Assembly: GCA_002025645.1 (NCBI GenBank)
Contig: CP018783.1
Coordinates: forward strand, 1,860,001-1,924,000
Direction of reading: 5' to 3'
Source of the DNA: Curtobacterium pusillum
GTDB lineage: Bacteria; Actinomycetota; Actinomycetes; Actinomycetales; Microbacteriaceae
DNA length: 64,000 nt
The position numbers and the translations under genes were made by a program. Shown here in pieces: positions 37,989 through 45,953 of the stretch (within the stretch, counting starts at the first letter, position 1; each line of letters begins with the position of its first letter). The notes under the pieces are model-generated. The model saw nothing but the letters and a program-made list of their open reading frames with translations. It was not told where the DNA came from and ran no database searches.

Positions 37989-38954
37989 ATGCGTGCGATC
38001 CTCCCGGTCAACGGTTCCCTCGACGTCGCCGACCTCCCCGACCCGACGCCCGGTGCGGGCGAGGTCCTGATCGAGGTCGCTGCCGCCGGGGTGAACAACG
38101 CGGACCTCCAGCAGGTCGCCGGCAACTACCCACCGCCCCCGGGAGCCTCGGAGGTCCTCGGGCTCGAGGTCTCCGGTACGGTCCGTGCGCTCGGCGACGG
38201 CGTCGACGGCTTCGCGGTCGGCGACCGGGTCTGCGCCCTGCTGTCGGGCGGCGGGTACGCCTCGCTCGTCGTCGCACCCGCCACGCAGGTGCTGCCGGTC
38301 CCGGACGGCGTCGACCTGGTCGAGGCGGCGGGACTCCCCGAGGCCGCGTGCACCGTGTACTCGAACGTCGGCATGCTCGCCGGACTGCGGCCGGGGCAGA
38401 CCCTCCTGGTGCACGGCGGCACCGGCGGGATGGGGTCGCACGCCGTGCTGTGGGCGAAGGCACTCGGGGCGACGGTCATCGCGACGTCCGGCGGCGAGCG
38501 CAAGGTCCGGGCGTCCGAGGAGCTCGGCGCCGACCTCGTGGTCGACCACCGCTCCGAGGACTTCGTCACCAGGACGCTCGAGTTCACCGACGGTCGCGGG
38601 GTCGACGTGGTGCTCGACGTCGTCGGACCGGAGTACCTCGGCCGGAACCTCGAGGTCCTGGCGACGAACGGGCACATCGCCGTGATCGCCTCGGGCAGCG
38701 GGCGCACGGGTGAGCTCGACTTCGGCGCGATGATGCGGAAGCGGGCGACGATCAGCGCCACCACGCTGCGCGCACGGCCGCTCGACGAGAAGGCCACGAT
38801 CGTCGAGGCCGTCCGGTACAACGTCTGGCCGTTCGTCGCGGACGGTCGGGTTCGGCCGGTGATCGACGCGGTCCTGCCGCTCGCCGAAGCTGCCGAAGCG
38901 CACCGGCGGGTCCGGGACGGCGAGGTCGTCGGGAAGGTGCTGCTGACGCCCTAG
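37989..38954 (+). CDS. NAD(P)H quinone oxidoreductase, zinc-independent
   Basis: 321-residue medium-chain reductase of the QOR/PIG3 type. The N-terminal 'PPPGASEVLGLEVSGTV' is typical of PIG3-like proteins. NADPH-binding 'VHGGTGGMGSHAVLWAKALG' is at about 138-157; no zinc ligands. Leaderless promoter TAGCGT. Its TAG stop overlaps tail-to-tail with the tetR stop through the palindrome CTAG (38951-38954). Confidence 0.92.
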   Translation: MRAILPVNGSLDVADLPDPTPGAGEVLIEVAAAGVNNADLQQVAGNYPPPPGASEVLGLEVSGTVRALGDGVDGFAVGDRVCALLSGGGYASLVVAPATQVLPVPDGVDLVEAAGLPEAACTVYSNVGMLAGLRPGQTLLVHGGTGGMGSHAVLWAKALGATVIATSGGERKVRASEELGADLVVDHRSEDFVTRTLEFTDGRGVDVVLDVVGPEYLGRNLEVLATNGHIAVIASGSGRTGELDFGAMMRKRATISATTLRARPLDEKATIVEAVRYNVWPFVADGRVRPVIDAVLPLAEAAEAHRRVRDGEVVGKVLLTP

Positions 38955-39625
38955 GCACCCGTGCCCGCGGGCGTTCCCGGGGCACCGGTGCCCGCGGCCC
39001 GCTGACCCCGGACGAGGTCGAGCACCTGCCCGCACTTCGCCCCGAACGTCGCCCGCAGCAGGTCGGCTGCGTCCGGGTCGTCGTCGAACCGGGCGGGCAT
39101 GTCGATCGCCAGCATGATCGAGAAGATCATGCCGCTGCCGAGGAACCCCTGGACCTGGTCGTCGGCGATCCCGGCCTCGTCGCGGAGGAACCGGTAGAGC
39201 TCGAGGAACCCCGCCCGGGCCGCCGCACCGATCGCCGGTTCGGCCCCGGACACGAAGCCCTGCAGCAGCAGCGTGTGCAGCCCCCGCCTCGCCGCGAGGT
39301 CGACGAACTGCTCGCCGATGACGTGCGCCGCGGTGTCGTCGGGCCCGAGGTGCGCGAGGGTCTCCCGCCAGGCGTCGAGCAGGATGTCGAGGGTGTCGCG
39401 GAAGACCTCGAGGAAGAGCGCTTCCTTCGAGCCGAACATCCGCACCACGTACGGCTGGCTGATGCCGGCGGCCGCAGCGATCTGGTCGGTCGTCGTGCCG
39501 TTGTAGCCCTGGCTGCCGAAGAGTCCGCGTGCCGCCTCGAGGATCATCGCGCGACGCTGCGCTGCGGGCATGCGGACGGCCGTCGCCGGTGCCGGTGCAG
39601 ATGCCGAGGGAGTCATGGTTGACAT
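38951..39625 (-). CDS. TetR-family repressor of the adjacent exporter
   Basis: 224-residue TetR/AcrR regulator. The N-terminal HTH spans about 22-68 ('RRAMILEAARGLFGSQGYNGTTTDQIAAAAG', then 'PYVVRMFGSKEALF'). The ligand domain has a TetR_C-type stretch 'MIFSIMLAIDMPAR'. ATG 39625, or ATG 39616 three codons in. Two matching operators (39626-39641, 39660-39675) fill the gap to the divergent MFS gene, so self-regulation and control of the exporter are likely. Confidence 0.92.
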   Translation of the reverse strand: MSTMTPSASAPAPATAVRMPAAQRRAMILEAARGLFGSQGYNGTTTDQIAAAAGISQPYVVRMFGSKEALFLEVFRDTLDILLDAWRETLAHLGPDDTAAHVIGEQFVDLAARRGLHTLLLQGFVSGAEPAIGAAARAGFLELYRFLRDEAGIADDQVQGFLGSGMIFSIMLAIDMPARFDDDPDAADLLRATFGAKCGQVLDLVRGQRAAGTGAPGTPAGTGA

Positions 39626-39675
39626 GTTATCAGTCGATTACTACAGTCACCCTTCGTAAGTAATCATCCGATTAC
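39626..39675. promoter_or_regulatory. two TetR operators, GTAATC-N4-GATTAC
   Basis: O2 (39660-39675) is a perfect GTAATC-ATCC-GATTAC palindrome. O1 (39626-39641) is GTTATC-AGTC-GATTAC, one mismatch. Their centres are 34 bp apart. O1 touches the tetR start codon; O2 lies 21 bp before the exporter ATG. Confidence 0.75.
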
Positions 39676-39696
39676 CAAACGGAATGGACCCCCACC

Positions 39697-41139
39697 ATGG
39701 AACGACGCATCCCCGTCTGGCTGGCCATCGCCGCCGCGTCCCTCCCGATGTTCATGGCGACGCTCGACAACCTCGTCGTCACGAGCGCGCTGCCCGCCGT
39801 GCACGCTGACCTCGGCGCCTCGGTCGAGGAGCTGCAGTGGATCACGAACGCCTACACGCTCGCGTTCGCGGCGCTCATGCTGCTCGCCGTCGGCCTCGGC
39901 GACCGGCTCGGTCGTCGACACCTCTTCGTCGCCGGCATCGCCGTCTTCACCGTGTCCTCGGCGTTCGCCGCGATGAGCGCGGACCCGACGTCACTCATCG
40001 TCTGGCGCGCGATCGAGGGTGCCGGCGCCGCTGCGATCATGCCGCTCTCCCTCACCCTGCTCGTCGGCAGCGTGCCCGACCGGCTCCGCACCGTCGGCAT
40101 CGGCGTCTGGGGCGGCATCTCCGGCCTCGGCGTCGCCCTCGGCCCGCTCATCGGCGGAGCCGTCGTCGAGGGCTGGAGCTGGGAGGCGATCTTCTGGCTC
40201 AACGTCCCCGTCGGCATCGTCGCCATCCCGCTCGCACTGTTCGCGCTGCCGAACACCCGCGGTGCCCGTGTCCGCGCCGACGTCGTGGGTGTGCTGCTCG
40301 CCGGCCTCGGGGTGCTCGGCGTCGTCTTCGGGGTCGTCCGCGGCAACGACGCCGGCTGGACGAGCGGCGAGGTGCTCACCGGACTGATCGGCGGCGGTGT
40401 CCTGCTGGTCGCGTTCGTGCTCTGGCAGGCCCGCACCACGGCACCGCTCCTGCCCCTGCGGTTCTTCCGCGACCGGAGCTTCACCCTCGCGAACATCGTC
40501 GCGATGACGTTCTCGTTCGGCGCGTTCGGCGCCGTGTTCATCCTCATCCAGTTCCTGCAGGTCGTGCAGGGACGCACCCCGCTCGAGGCCGGCGTCTGGA
40601 CGATGCCCTGGACCCTCGCACCGATGGTCATCGCCCCGCTCGCCGGGATCATCGCACCCCGGGTCGGCACCCGTGTGCTCATCACCGGCGGCATGGTGTT
40701 CCTGTCGGCCGGACTGTTCTGGATCGCCGGCACGATGGCCGCGGACGTCACGTTCCCCACACTGCTGCCGGGCTTCCTGCTCGCCGGCATCGGGATGGGC
40801 GCCGTGTTCGGGCCGATCTCGACGGCGGTGCTCGCCCGCATGCCGCAGCACGACCACGCGAAGGCGTCCGGTGCGAACTCCACGCTCCGGGAGATCGGGG
40901 TCGCGCTCGGGATCGCCGTCCTGACGGCCGTCTTCACGGGCAACGGCGGGCAGCTCACGCCGACCGGTTACGTCGACGCGGCCCAGCCCGCCGTGGTGGT
41001 CGGGGCGGCCGTGGTCGCGGTCAGCGCGATCGTCGCGGCGTTCCTGCCGGCGGGTCGGTCGGCGCACGTCCCCGAGACGTTCACCGACGACGGCCTGGAG
41101 GCGCAGCTCGCCGCCGCCTCGCCGGCCCCGGTCGCGTAG
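39697..41139 (+). CDS. MFS drug:proton antiporter, DHA2 family
   Basis: 480-residue inner-membrane exporter with about 14 hydrophobic helices. 'MATLDNLVVTSALPAVHADL' is the DHA2 motif D1 region, 'GDRLGRRHLF' is motif A, and 'GGISGLGVALGPLIGG' is the antiporter motif C. Divergent from and probably repressed by the TetR at 38951. Exports drugs or toxic metabolites; substrate unknown. Confidence 0.92.
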   Translation: MERRIPVWLAIAAASLPMFMATLDNLVVTSALPAVHADLGASVEELQWITNAYTLAFAALMLLAVGLGDRLGRRHLFVAGIAVFTVSSAFAAMSADPTSLIVWRAIEGAGAAAIMPLSLTLLVGSVPDRLRTVGIGVWGGISGLGVALGPLIGGAVVEGWSWEAIFWLNVPVGIVAIPLALFALPNTRGARVRADVVGVLLAGLGVLGVVFGVVRGNDAGWTSGEVLTGLIGGGVLLVAFVLWQARTTAPLLPLRFFRDRSFTLANIVAMTFSFGAFGAVFILIQFLQVVQGRTPLEAGVWTMPWTLAPMVIAPLAGIIAPRVGTRVLITGGMVFLSAGLFWIAGTMAADVTFPTLLPGFLLAGIGMGAVFGPISTAVLARMPQHDHAKASGANSTLREIGVALGIAVLTAVFTGNGGQLTPTGYVDAAQPAVVVGAAVVAVSAIVAAFLPAGRSAHVPETFTDDGLEAQLAAASPAPVA

Positions 41140-41153
41140 TCGGTCGCGTCCGT

Positions 41154-41201
41154 AGTGTGCGAGGTTCCGGGCACGGTGGGATGCCGCGGGCCTCGCACAC
41201 T
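41154..41201. terminator. bidirectional terminator with CTCGCAC motif
   Basis: AGTGTGCGAGG (41154-41164) pairs with CCTCGCACACT (41191-41201); a weaker inner stem lies between. It separates the converging exporter and ABC genes. A second CTCGCAC/GTGCGAG pair follows at 41211-41246. Confidence 0.75.
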
Positions 41202-41258
41202 GGTCGGCACCTCGCACGCCGCGGAGCGCGCCTTGCACGGTGCGAGCCCGGCGCGGGG

Positions 41259-42029
41259 CTACGCGTGGACGCGGGAGAGGAACTCGACGAGCGCGGGGTG
41301 CTCCGGGGCGTCGAGGACGTCGGCCGGGGCGCCCTGCTCCACGACCTCGCCCTGGTGCAGGAACACGATCCGGTCGGCGACGTTCCGCGCGAAGTGCATC
41401 TCGTGCGTGGTCATCAGGATCGTCGAGCCCTGTCGCTTGAGCTCGGTGACGAGGTCGAGCACCTCGCCGACGAGCTGCGGGTCGAGCGCACTCGTGACCT
41501 CGTCCAGGAGCAGGAGCTCGGGGTCGGACGCGATCGCCCGCACGATGGCGACGCGCTGCTGCTGCCCGCCGGAGAGCCGGTCCGGGTACGCCCCCGCGAA
41601 GTCCGCGAGGCCGATCCGCCCGAGCAGTCGCCGCGCGTTCTCCTCCGCCGACGCCCTGCCGATGCCGTGCACCTGCCGCGACGCGAGCGTCACGTTGTCG
41701 AGCACGCTCATGTGCGGGAACAGGTTGAACTGCTGGAAGACGACACCGATCCTGGCGCGGGTGGCATCGACGTCGATCCGGGGGTCGGCGATGTCGGTGC
41801 CCTGCAGCAGGATCTCGCCGTCGTCGATGCCCTCGAGCAGGTTCACCGTCTTGAGCAGCGTCGACTTCCCCGAACCGGAGGCGCCGATGACGCAGATGAC
41901 CTCGTGGCGGTGCACCGTCAGGTCGATCCCGCGCAGGACCTCGTGCTCGCCGAAGGCCTTGCGCAGGCCGCGCAACTCGAGGACCGCGGCCGACGCGTCA
42001 GGCGTGATCCGTGCCTCCTGGCCGCTCAT
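41259..42029 (-). CDS. polar amino-acid ABC transporter, ATPase
   Basis: 256-residue ATPase of a PAAT importer. Walker A 'GASGSGKST', Q-loop 'VFQQFNLFPHM', signature 'LSGGQQQR', Walker B 'LLLLDEVTSALD' and H-loop 'MTTHEMHFA'. ATG 42029 overlaps the permease stop (ATGA). Third gene of the SBP-permease-ATPase operon. Confidence 0.96.
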   Translation of the reverse strand: MSGQEARITPDASAAVLELRGLRKAFGEHEVLRGIDLTVHRHEVICVIGASGSGKSTLLKTVNLLEGIDDGEILLQGTDIADPRIDVDATRARIGVVFQQFNLFPHMSVLDNVTLASRQVHGIGRASAEENARRLLGRIGLADFAGAYPDRLSGGQQQRVAIVRAIASDPELLLLDEVTSALDPQLVGEVLDLVTELKRQGSTILMTTHEMHFARNVADRIVFLHQGEVVEQGAPADVLDAPEHPALVEFLSRVHA

Positions 42030-42904
42030 ACGGTGCCCCCGATCTGCTCGCGCCGCTGCTGCCGACGCGCGATCGCGTCCGTGACGCGGATCAGCGGCAG
42101 GCTGATCACCACGAACAGCAGACCGGCGACGAAGTACGGCGTGAAGTTGTAGGTCTCCGCCTGGGCGATCTGTGCGGACCGGACCGCGTCGACGGCGCCG
42201 AGGATCGACACCAGGCCGACGTCCTTCTGCATCGACACGAAGTCGTTCATGAGCGCCGGGGTCACCTTGCGGATCGCCTGCGGCAGCACCACCAGCCGCA
42301 GCGTCTTCGCGTGCGACAACCCGAGCGACCGGGCCGCGAGGCGCTGCGAGGGGTGCACGGCCTCCATGCCGGCGCGGAGCACCTCGGCGATGTACGACGA
42401 GTACGTCAGCACGATCGCGATGGTGCCCCAGACCTCGGCGGGCAGCCGCGGGAAGACCCCGAGGCCGGGGATCCCGTACCCGACCAGGTAGAGCACGATG
42501 ATGAGCGGCAGGCCTCGGAACAGGTCGGTGTACCCGGTGGCGAGCATCCGCAGCGGGAAGAAGACCGGGTTGCGCAGGCCCCGCACCACGGCCAGCAGCG
42601 TGCCGAAGACGGCGACGCCGATCGCGCTGAAGAACAGGATCCGGACGTTGAGCCAGAGGCCCTCGAGGATCGACGGGAACGAGTCGATCGCCGTCTGCGG
42701 ATCGAAGAACGACTGCTGGACCGCGGCCCAACCGGGCGTGTTCACGACGCCGAAGTACACGGCCGCGATGACGACCACCGTCGACGCGACCGACACCACG
42801 ATCGAACGGCGACCGCGCTGCCGTCGGTAGAGGCGACGTTCCAGCTCGATCTGGCTCGGCGCGGGTGCGGCCACCGGGGTGCCGGAGCCGGCTGGGACGG
42901 TCAC
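42026..42904 (-). CDS. polar amino-acid ABC transporter, permease
   Basis: 292-residue HisM/GlnP-type permease with about six hydrophobic segments after a cytoplasmic N-terminus. The EAA-type loop is 'AARSLGLSHAKTLRL' followed by 'VVLPQAIRKVTP'. GTG 42904, four bases after the SBP stop. It probably forms a homodimer with the ATPase downstream. Confidence 0.95.
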   Translation of the reverse strand: MTVPAGSGTPVAAPAPSQIELERRLYRRQRGRRSIVVSVASTVVVIAAVYFGVVNTPGWAAVQQSFFDPQTAIDSFPSILEGLWLNVRILFFSAIGVAVFGTLLAVVRGLRNPVFFPLRMLATGYTDLFRGLPLIIVLYLVGYGIPGLGVFPRLPAEVWGTIAIVLTYSSYIAEVLRAGMEAVHPSQRLAARSLGLSHAKTLRLVVLPQAIRKVTPALMNDFVSMQKDVGLVSILGAVDAVRSAQIAQAETYNFTPYFVAGLLFVVISLPLIRVTDAIARRQQRREQIGGTV

Positions 42905-42908
42905 GCGG

Positions 42909-43727
42909 CTACTTCAGGACGGGGGTGTTGGTCTCCGAGGAGAGCCACTTGGTCTGCAGGTCCTTCAGGGTGCCGTCGTCGCTCAGCGTCTTCAGGGCCT
43001 TGTCGACCTTGCTCGTCAGCTCCGAGTCCTTCGGCAGCACGAACCCGAACTGGTCGCCCTTGCCGTCCGCCGGGAACTGCGCCGAGACCGTGCCGTCGTC
43101 GAGCTGCGCGGCGGCCATGTAGAACGCCGTCGGCAGGTCGGTGACGATCGCGTCGATCTGGCCCGACTTGAGCGCGAGCACGGCGTCGTCGTTCGAGTTG
43201 AAGACCTGCGGGGTGACCCCGAGCACGCTCTTGACGGAGGCGATGCTCGTGGAACCGGTCGCGACCCCGATGGCGTCCTTCTTGAGCTCGTCGATCGTGG
43301 TGTGGTCGACGGCCTTCGACTTCTGGGTCGTCACGACGGCCTGCGTCGTCGTGTAGTACGCGCTCGACATGTCGACGGCCTTCTTGCGCTTGGCGTCGAT
43401 CGAGAACTGCTGGACGTTGAGGTCCCAGTCCTTCGGGCCCGGGGCGATCGCACTGTCGAACGTGCTGCGCTTCCAGACCACGTCGGACTTGCTGTAGCCC
43501 ATCTCCTTCGCGACCGCGTAGGCCACGGCGGACTCGAAGCCCTTGCCGGACTGCGGCTTGTTGTCCTCGACCCACGGCGAGTACGCGGGCTGCCCGGTCG
43601 CGATCGTGAGCTTGCCGTCGGTGACGGTGCCGTCGGCGCTGCTGCCACCGGCGGAGCAGGCGGACAGCGCGAGTGCGGCGACCGCGGCGGTGGCCACGGC
43701 GATGGTGAGGCGGAGGGAACGGGTCAC
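42909..43727 (-). CDS. polar amino-acid ABC transporter, substrate-binding lipoprotein
   Basis: 272-residue extracellular solute-binding protein family 3. Signal 'SLRLTIAVATAAVAALALSAC' ends in lipobox LSAC. The two-lobed domain includes 'GFESAVAYAVAKEMGY' and 'GVATGSTSIASV'. GTG 43727 has GAAGG upstream. First gene of the importer operon. Ligand probably a polar amino acid or opine; not determinable. Confidence 0.94.
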   Translation of the reverse strand: MTRSLRLTIAVATAAVAALALSACSAGGSSADGTVTDGKLTIATGQPAYSPWVEDNKPQSGKGFESAVAYAVAKEMGYSKSDVVWKRSTFDSAIAPGPKDWDLNVQQFSIDAKRKKAVDMSSAYYTTTQAVVTTQKSKAVDHTTIDELKKDAIGVATGSTSIASVKSVLGVTPQVFNSNDDAVLALKSGQIDAIVTDLPTAFYMAAAQLDDGTVSAQFPADGKGDQFGFVLPKDSELTSKVDKALKTLSDDGTLKDLQTKWLSSETNTPVLK

Positions 43728-43844
43728 GGTCGGGCCTTCGTGCGAGGGGTGGGGGCAGGTCGAAGTGTACTTCGCGGTGGGATACCAACGCGACTCCGGG
43801 GTCGCACGGCGCGGAGGTGATCGCCTGCACCTCCGACAGTGCGG

Positions 43845-44091
43845 CGAGACGCCGCCGACGCCCCGAGACGCCGCCTGGCTGTCGAGACGCCGGCGCGGCG
43901 CCTCGACCGGGCGAGCCGGTCTCGGTGCAGCGAGACACCGCTCTGGAGCCGACCACACACCGGCCTGGAGGCGCGGCTCGACGCCGCCACGTGCCTCCAG
44001 TCCGCCGCACGTGCCGTCGCGAGACGCCCCACCGGTCGCGGGACACCGCCTCGCCCGCGAGACACCGCGGGATCCGGCGGCGAGACGCCGC
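43845..44091 (+). repeat. direct-repeat array, CGAGAC(G/A)CCGC with 19-bp period
   Basis: Eight 11-bp copies start at 43845, 43864, 43883, 43931, 44020, 44039, 44058 and 44081. The first three and the fifth to seventh are exactly 19 bp apart, forming two triplets that flank the hairpin at 43961-44004. All are in the same orientation. The 8-bp spacers differ. The 382-bp gap 43728-44109 holds nothing else gene-like. Confidence 0.8.
43961..44004 (-). terminator. family-A hairpin within the 19-bp repeat array
   Basis: CTGGAGGC (43965-43972) pairs with GCCTCCAG (43993-44000), with flanking CGG/CCG pairs. It lies about 105 bp past the cupin stop. Confidence 0.7.
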
Positions 44092-44109
44092 GTCGACGCG
44101 CGTCGACGC

Positions 44110-44607
44110 TCAGTCGGCGAGCGTGAAGTCCTCGAACGAGAAGCCCGGCGAGACCAGGCAGCTCAGCAGCACCTCGCCGTCACCCGGCAGGGTCCGCTGC
44201 CAGACACCACCCCGGACGAACGCCTGCGCGTCGTTCACCCGGTCGCGTCCCGCGTCGGGCCCGAGCGTGATCGTCGCACCAGGCTCCGGCTGGTCACCGG
44301 ACCCGCCGAGCTGCAGCTCGACCGTGTCCGGCCCGTGCCACATCCAGATCTCGTCGCTCGTCACCCGGTGCCACGCGGACGCCTCACCCGGGGGCAGCAG
44401 GAAGTGGATGAGCGTCGCTGCGGGCCGGTCCCCCGCGGGCGTCGACACCGTCGCGGGTGAGGTCCACGTCCGGACGTACCAGCCGCCCTCGGGGTGCGGC
44501 TCCATGCCGAGGGCCACGGCACGCTTGGGGACGTCGAGCCACTCGATGAGCTCGCCGTCCACCGTGCGTCGGGCAGCCATGCCGGGTCGGGGTGCGGTTT
44601 CGGTCAC
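44110..44607 (-). CDS. DUF985 cupin protein
   Basis: 165-residue single cupin. 'HPEGGWYVRTW', 'FLLPPGEASAWHRV', 'DEIWMWHGP' and 'LVSPGFSFEDF' match the DUF985 family. GTG 44607 overlaps the amidohydrolase stop (GTGA) and has AGGAGG just upstream, fixing the start. Function in the family is poorly defined; here it is the third gene of a coupled operon. Confidence 0.9.
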   Translation of the reverse strand: MTETAPRPGMAARRTVDGELIEWLDVPKRAVALGMEPHPEGGWYVRTWTSPATVSTPAGDRPAATLIHFLLPPGEASAWHRVTSDEIWMWHGPDTVELQLGGSGDQPEPGATITLGPDAGRDRVNDAQAFVRGGVWQRTLPGDGEVLLSCLVSPGFSFEDFTLAD

Positions 44608-45953
44608 GGTTCCTCCTGGGTGTTGGGGGTGAGCACGCCGTCGGCGGCGCGGACCACCCCACGGATCACGGTCGCGACCACTCGGCCGGCCCCGTCCTCG
44701 ACGAGTTCGGCCATCGCGTCCGGCACCGTGCGGGCATCGACGTCGAACACGGCGAGGTCGGCGCGGGCCCCGACTGCGAGGTGCCCGATCCGGTCCGGAC
44801 CGACCGCGAGCCCCATGGCGTGCGCACCACCGAGGGTCGCCGCCGCGAGGAGCCGTTCGTGCAGGTCCCGGTGTCCGTAGCCCTGTGCTCGGGCGATCCG
44901 GTGCAGCGCCGTGACGTCGGCCATCAGGTCGAGGGACGGCGACGACGACAGCGAGTCGGTGCCGATCGCGACGGGACTGCCCTCGTGCAGGTAGTCGGCG
45001 ACGGGCGGCGGGTCGAGTCCGATCACGGCGTTCGAGCGGGGGCAGAGCGCGACGGCGGTCCCGCGCGCCCGGAGCAGTGCCCGGTCGGCGGCGGTCATGT
45101 AGACGCCGTGGGCGATGTGGCAATCGGGGCCGAGCACACCGAGCCGGTCGACGAAGGCCGTCGCGCTCGCGCCGAACCCGAGCGCGCGCATCGCCCGGAA
45201 CGAGGGCACGTTCGCCAGGTGCCAGTCGGTGCCGTGTCCGACGCCGTCGACGCCGTCCAGTCCGGGGACCGGCCCGAGGGCGATGCGCTCACCCTCGAAC
45301 GCGGCCTCACCGAGGTGCAGGTGCAGCCGGAGTCCGCGCTGCCGGACGATGTCGGGCAGCTCGAGCAGGGGCGCGACGTCGAGCGAGTACGGCGCGTGCG
45401 GGGAGAGTCCGGCGCCGGGGGTGGTTGGGACGCGTTCGAGCTCGGCGAGCACCTGGTCGCGGCCGTGGGTCTGCCAGGCCTCGTTCTCCCAGTCCATCAC
45501 CTCCCAGTAGGCGATGCCGCCGAGGCCCGAGTCCTCGAGCGCGGTCGCCGCCTCGATGTCGGTGACGACGTCGGCGATGCTCGTCACGCCCGCGACGATC
45601 GACGCCTCGGCACCAGCAGCGGCTTCGGCCCGCCAGTCGTGCGGTTCGGCGTAGTCCTCGTTGAACGCGGCCGCCCAGTCCTCGAAACCGCTGTACTGGC
45701 GTCGGCCGACACTGGCCATGCCGGTGTACTGCAGGTGCGAGTGCGCGTTGACGAGACCGGGGAGCAGGGCGCCTCGCCACCGCCGCTCGGTGAACGGTGT
45801 GCCGGACCCGGCGAGCTGGTCGACCACCCACGAGCGGTCGCCGACGTGCAGGATGCGACCGTCCTGCACCGCCACGGCACCGTCCGCGATCGGCGGCGCC
45901 GTCATCGGGACGACGATGCGCGCCGAGTGCACGGTGACGGGATGCGCGGTCAT
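44604..45953 (-). CDS. amidohydrolase, adenosine-type deaminase-like
   Basis: 449-residue metal-dependent hydrolase of the cytosine/aminofutalosine/SAH-deaminase group. Metal ligands: 'NAHSHLQYTG' (HxH), 'LHLHLGEA', 'CHIAHGVYM' and the Asp in 'AIGTDSLSSS'. The motif 'CPRSNAVIG' is typical of purine-nucleoside-type deaminases. ATG 45953 overlaps the SahH-like stop (ATGA). The neighbour suggests an S-adenosylhomocysteine-related or deoxyadenosine substrate, but this is inference. Confidence 0.85.
   Translation of the reverse strand: MTAHPVTVHSARIVVPMTAPPIADGAVAVQDGRILHVGDRSWVVDQLAGSGTPFTERRWRGALLPGLVNAHSHLQYTGMASVGRRQYSGFEDWAAAFNEDYAEPHDWRAEAAAGAEASIVAGVTSIADVVTDIEAATALEDSGLGGIAYWEVMDWENEAWQTHGRDQVLAELERVPTTPGAGLSPHAPYSLDVAPLLELPDIVRQRGLRLHLHLGEAAFEGERIALGPVPGLDGVDGVGHGTDWHLANVPSFRAMRALGFGASATAFVDRLGVLGPDCHIAHGVYMTAADRALLRARGTAVALCPRSNAVIGLDPPPVADYLHEGSPVAIGTDSLSSSPSLDLMADVTALHRIARAQGYGHRDLHERLLAAATLGGAHAMGLAVGPDRIGHLAVGARADLAVFDVDARTVPDAMAELVEDGAGRVVATVIRGVVRAADGVLTPNTQEEP

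Noticed and set aside
43845..44091. CRISPR array
   Set aside because: Repeats are only 11 bp with 8-bp spacers and uneven gaps, and no cas genes are near.
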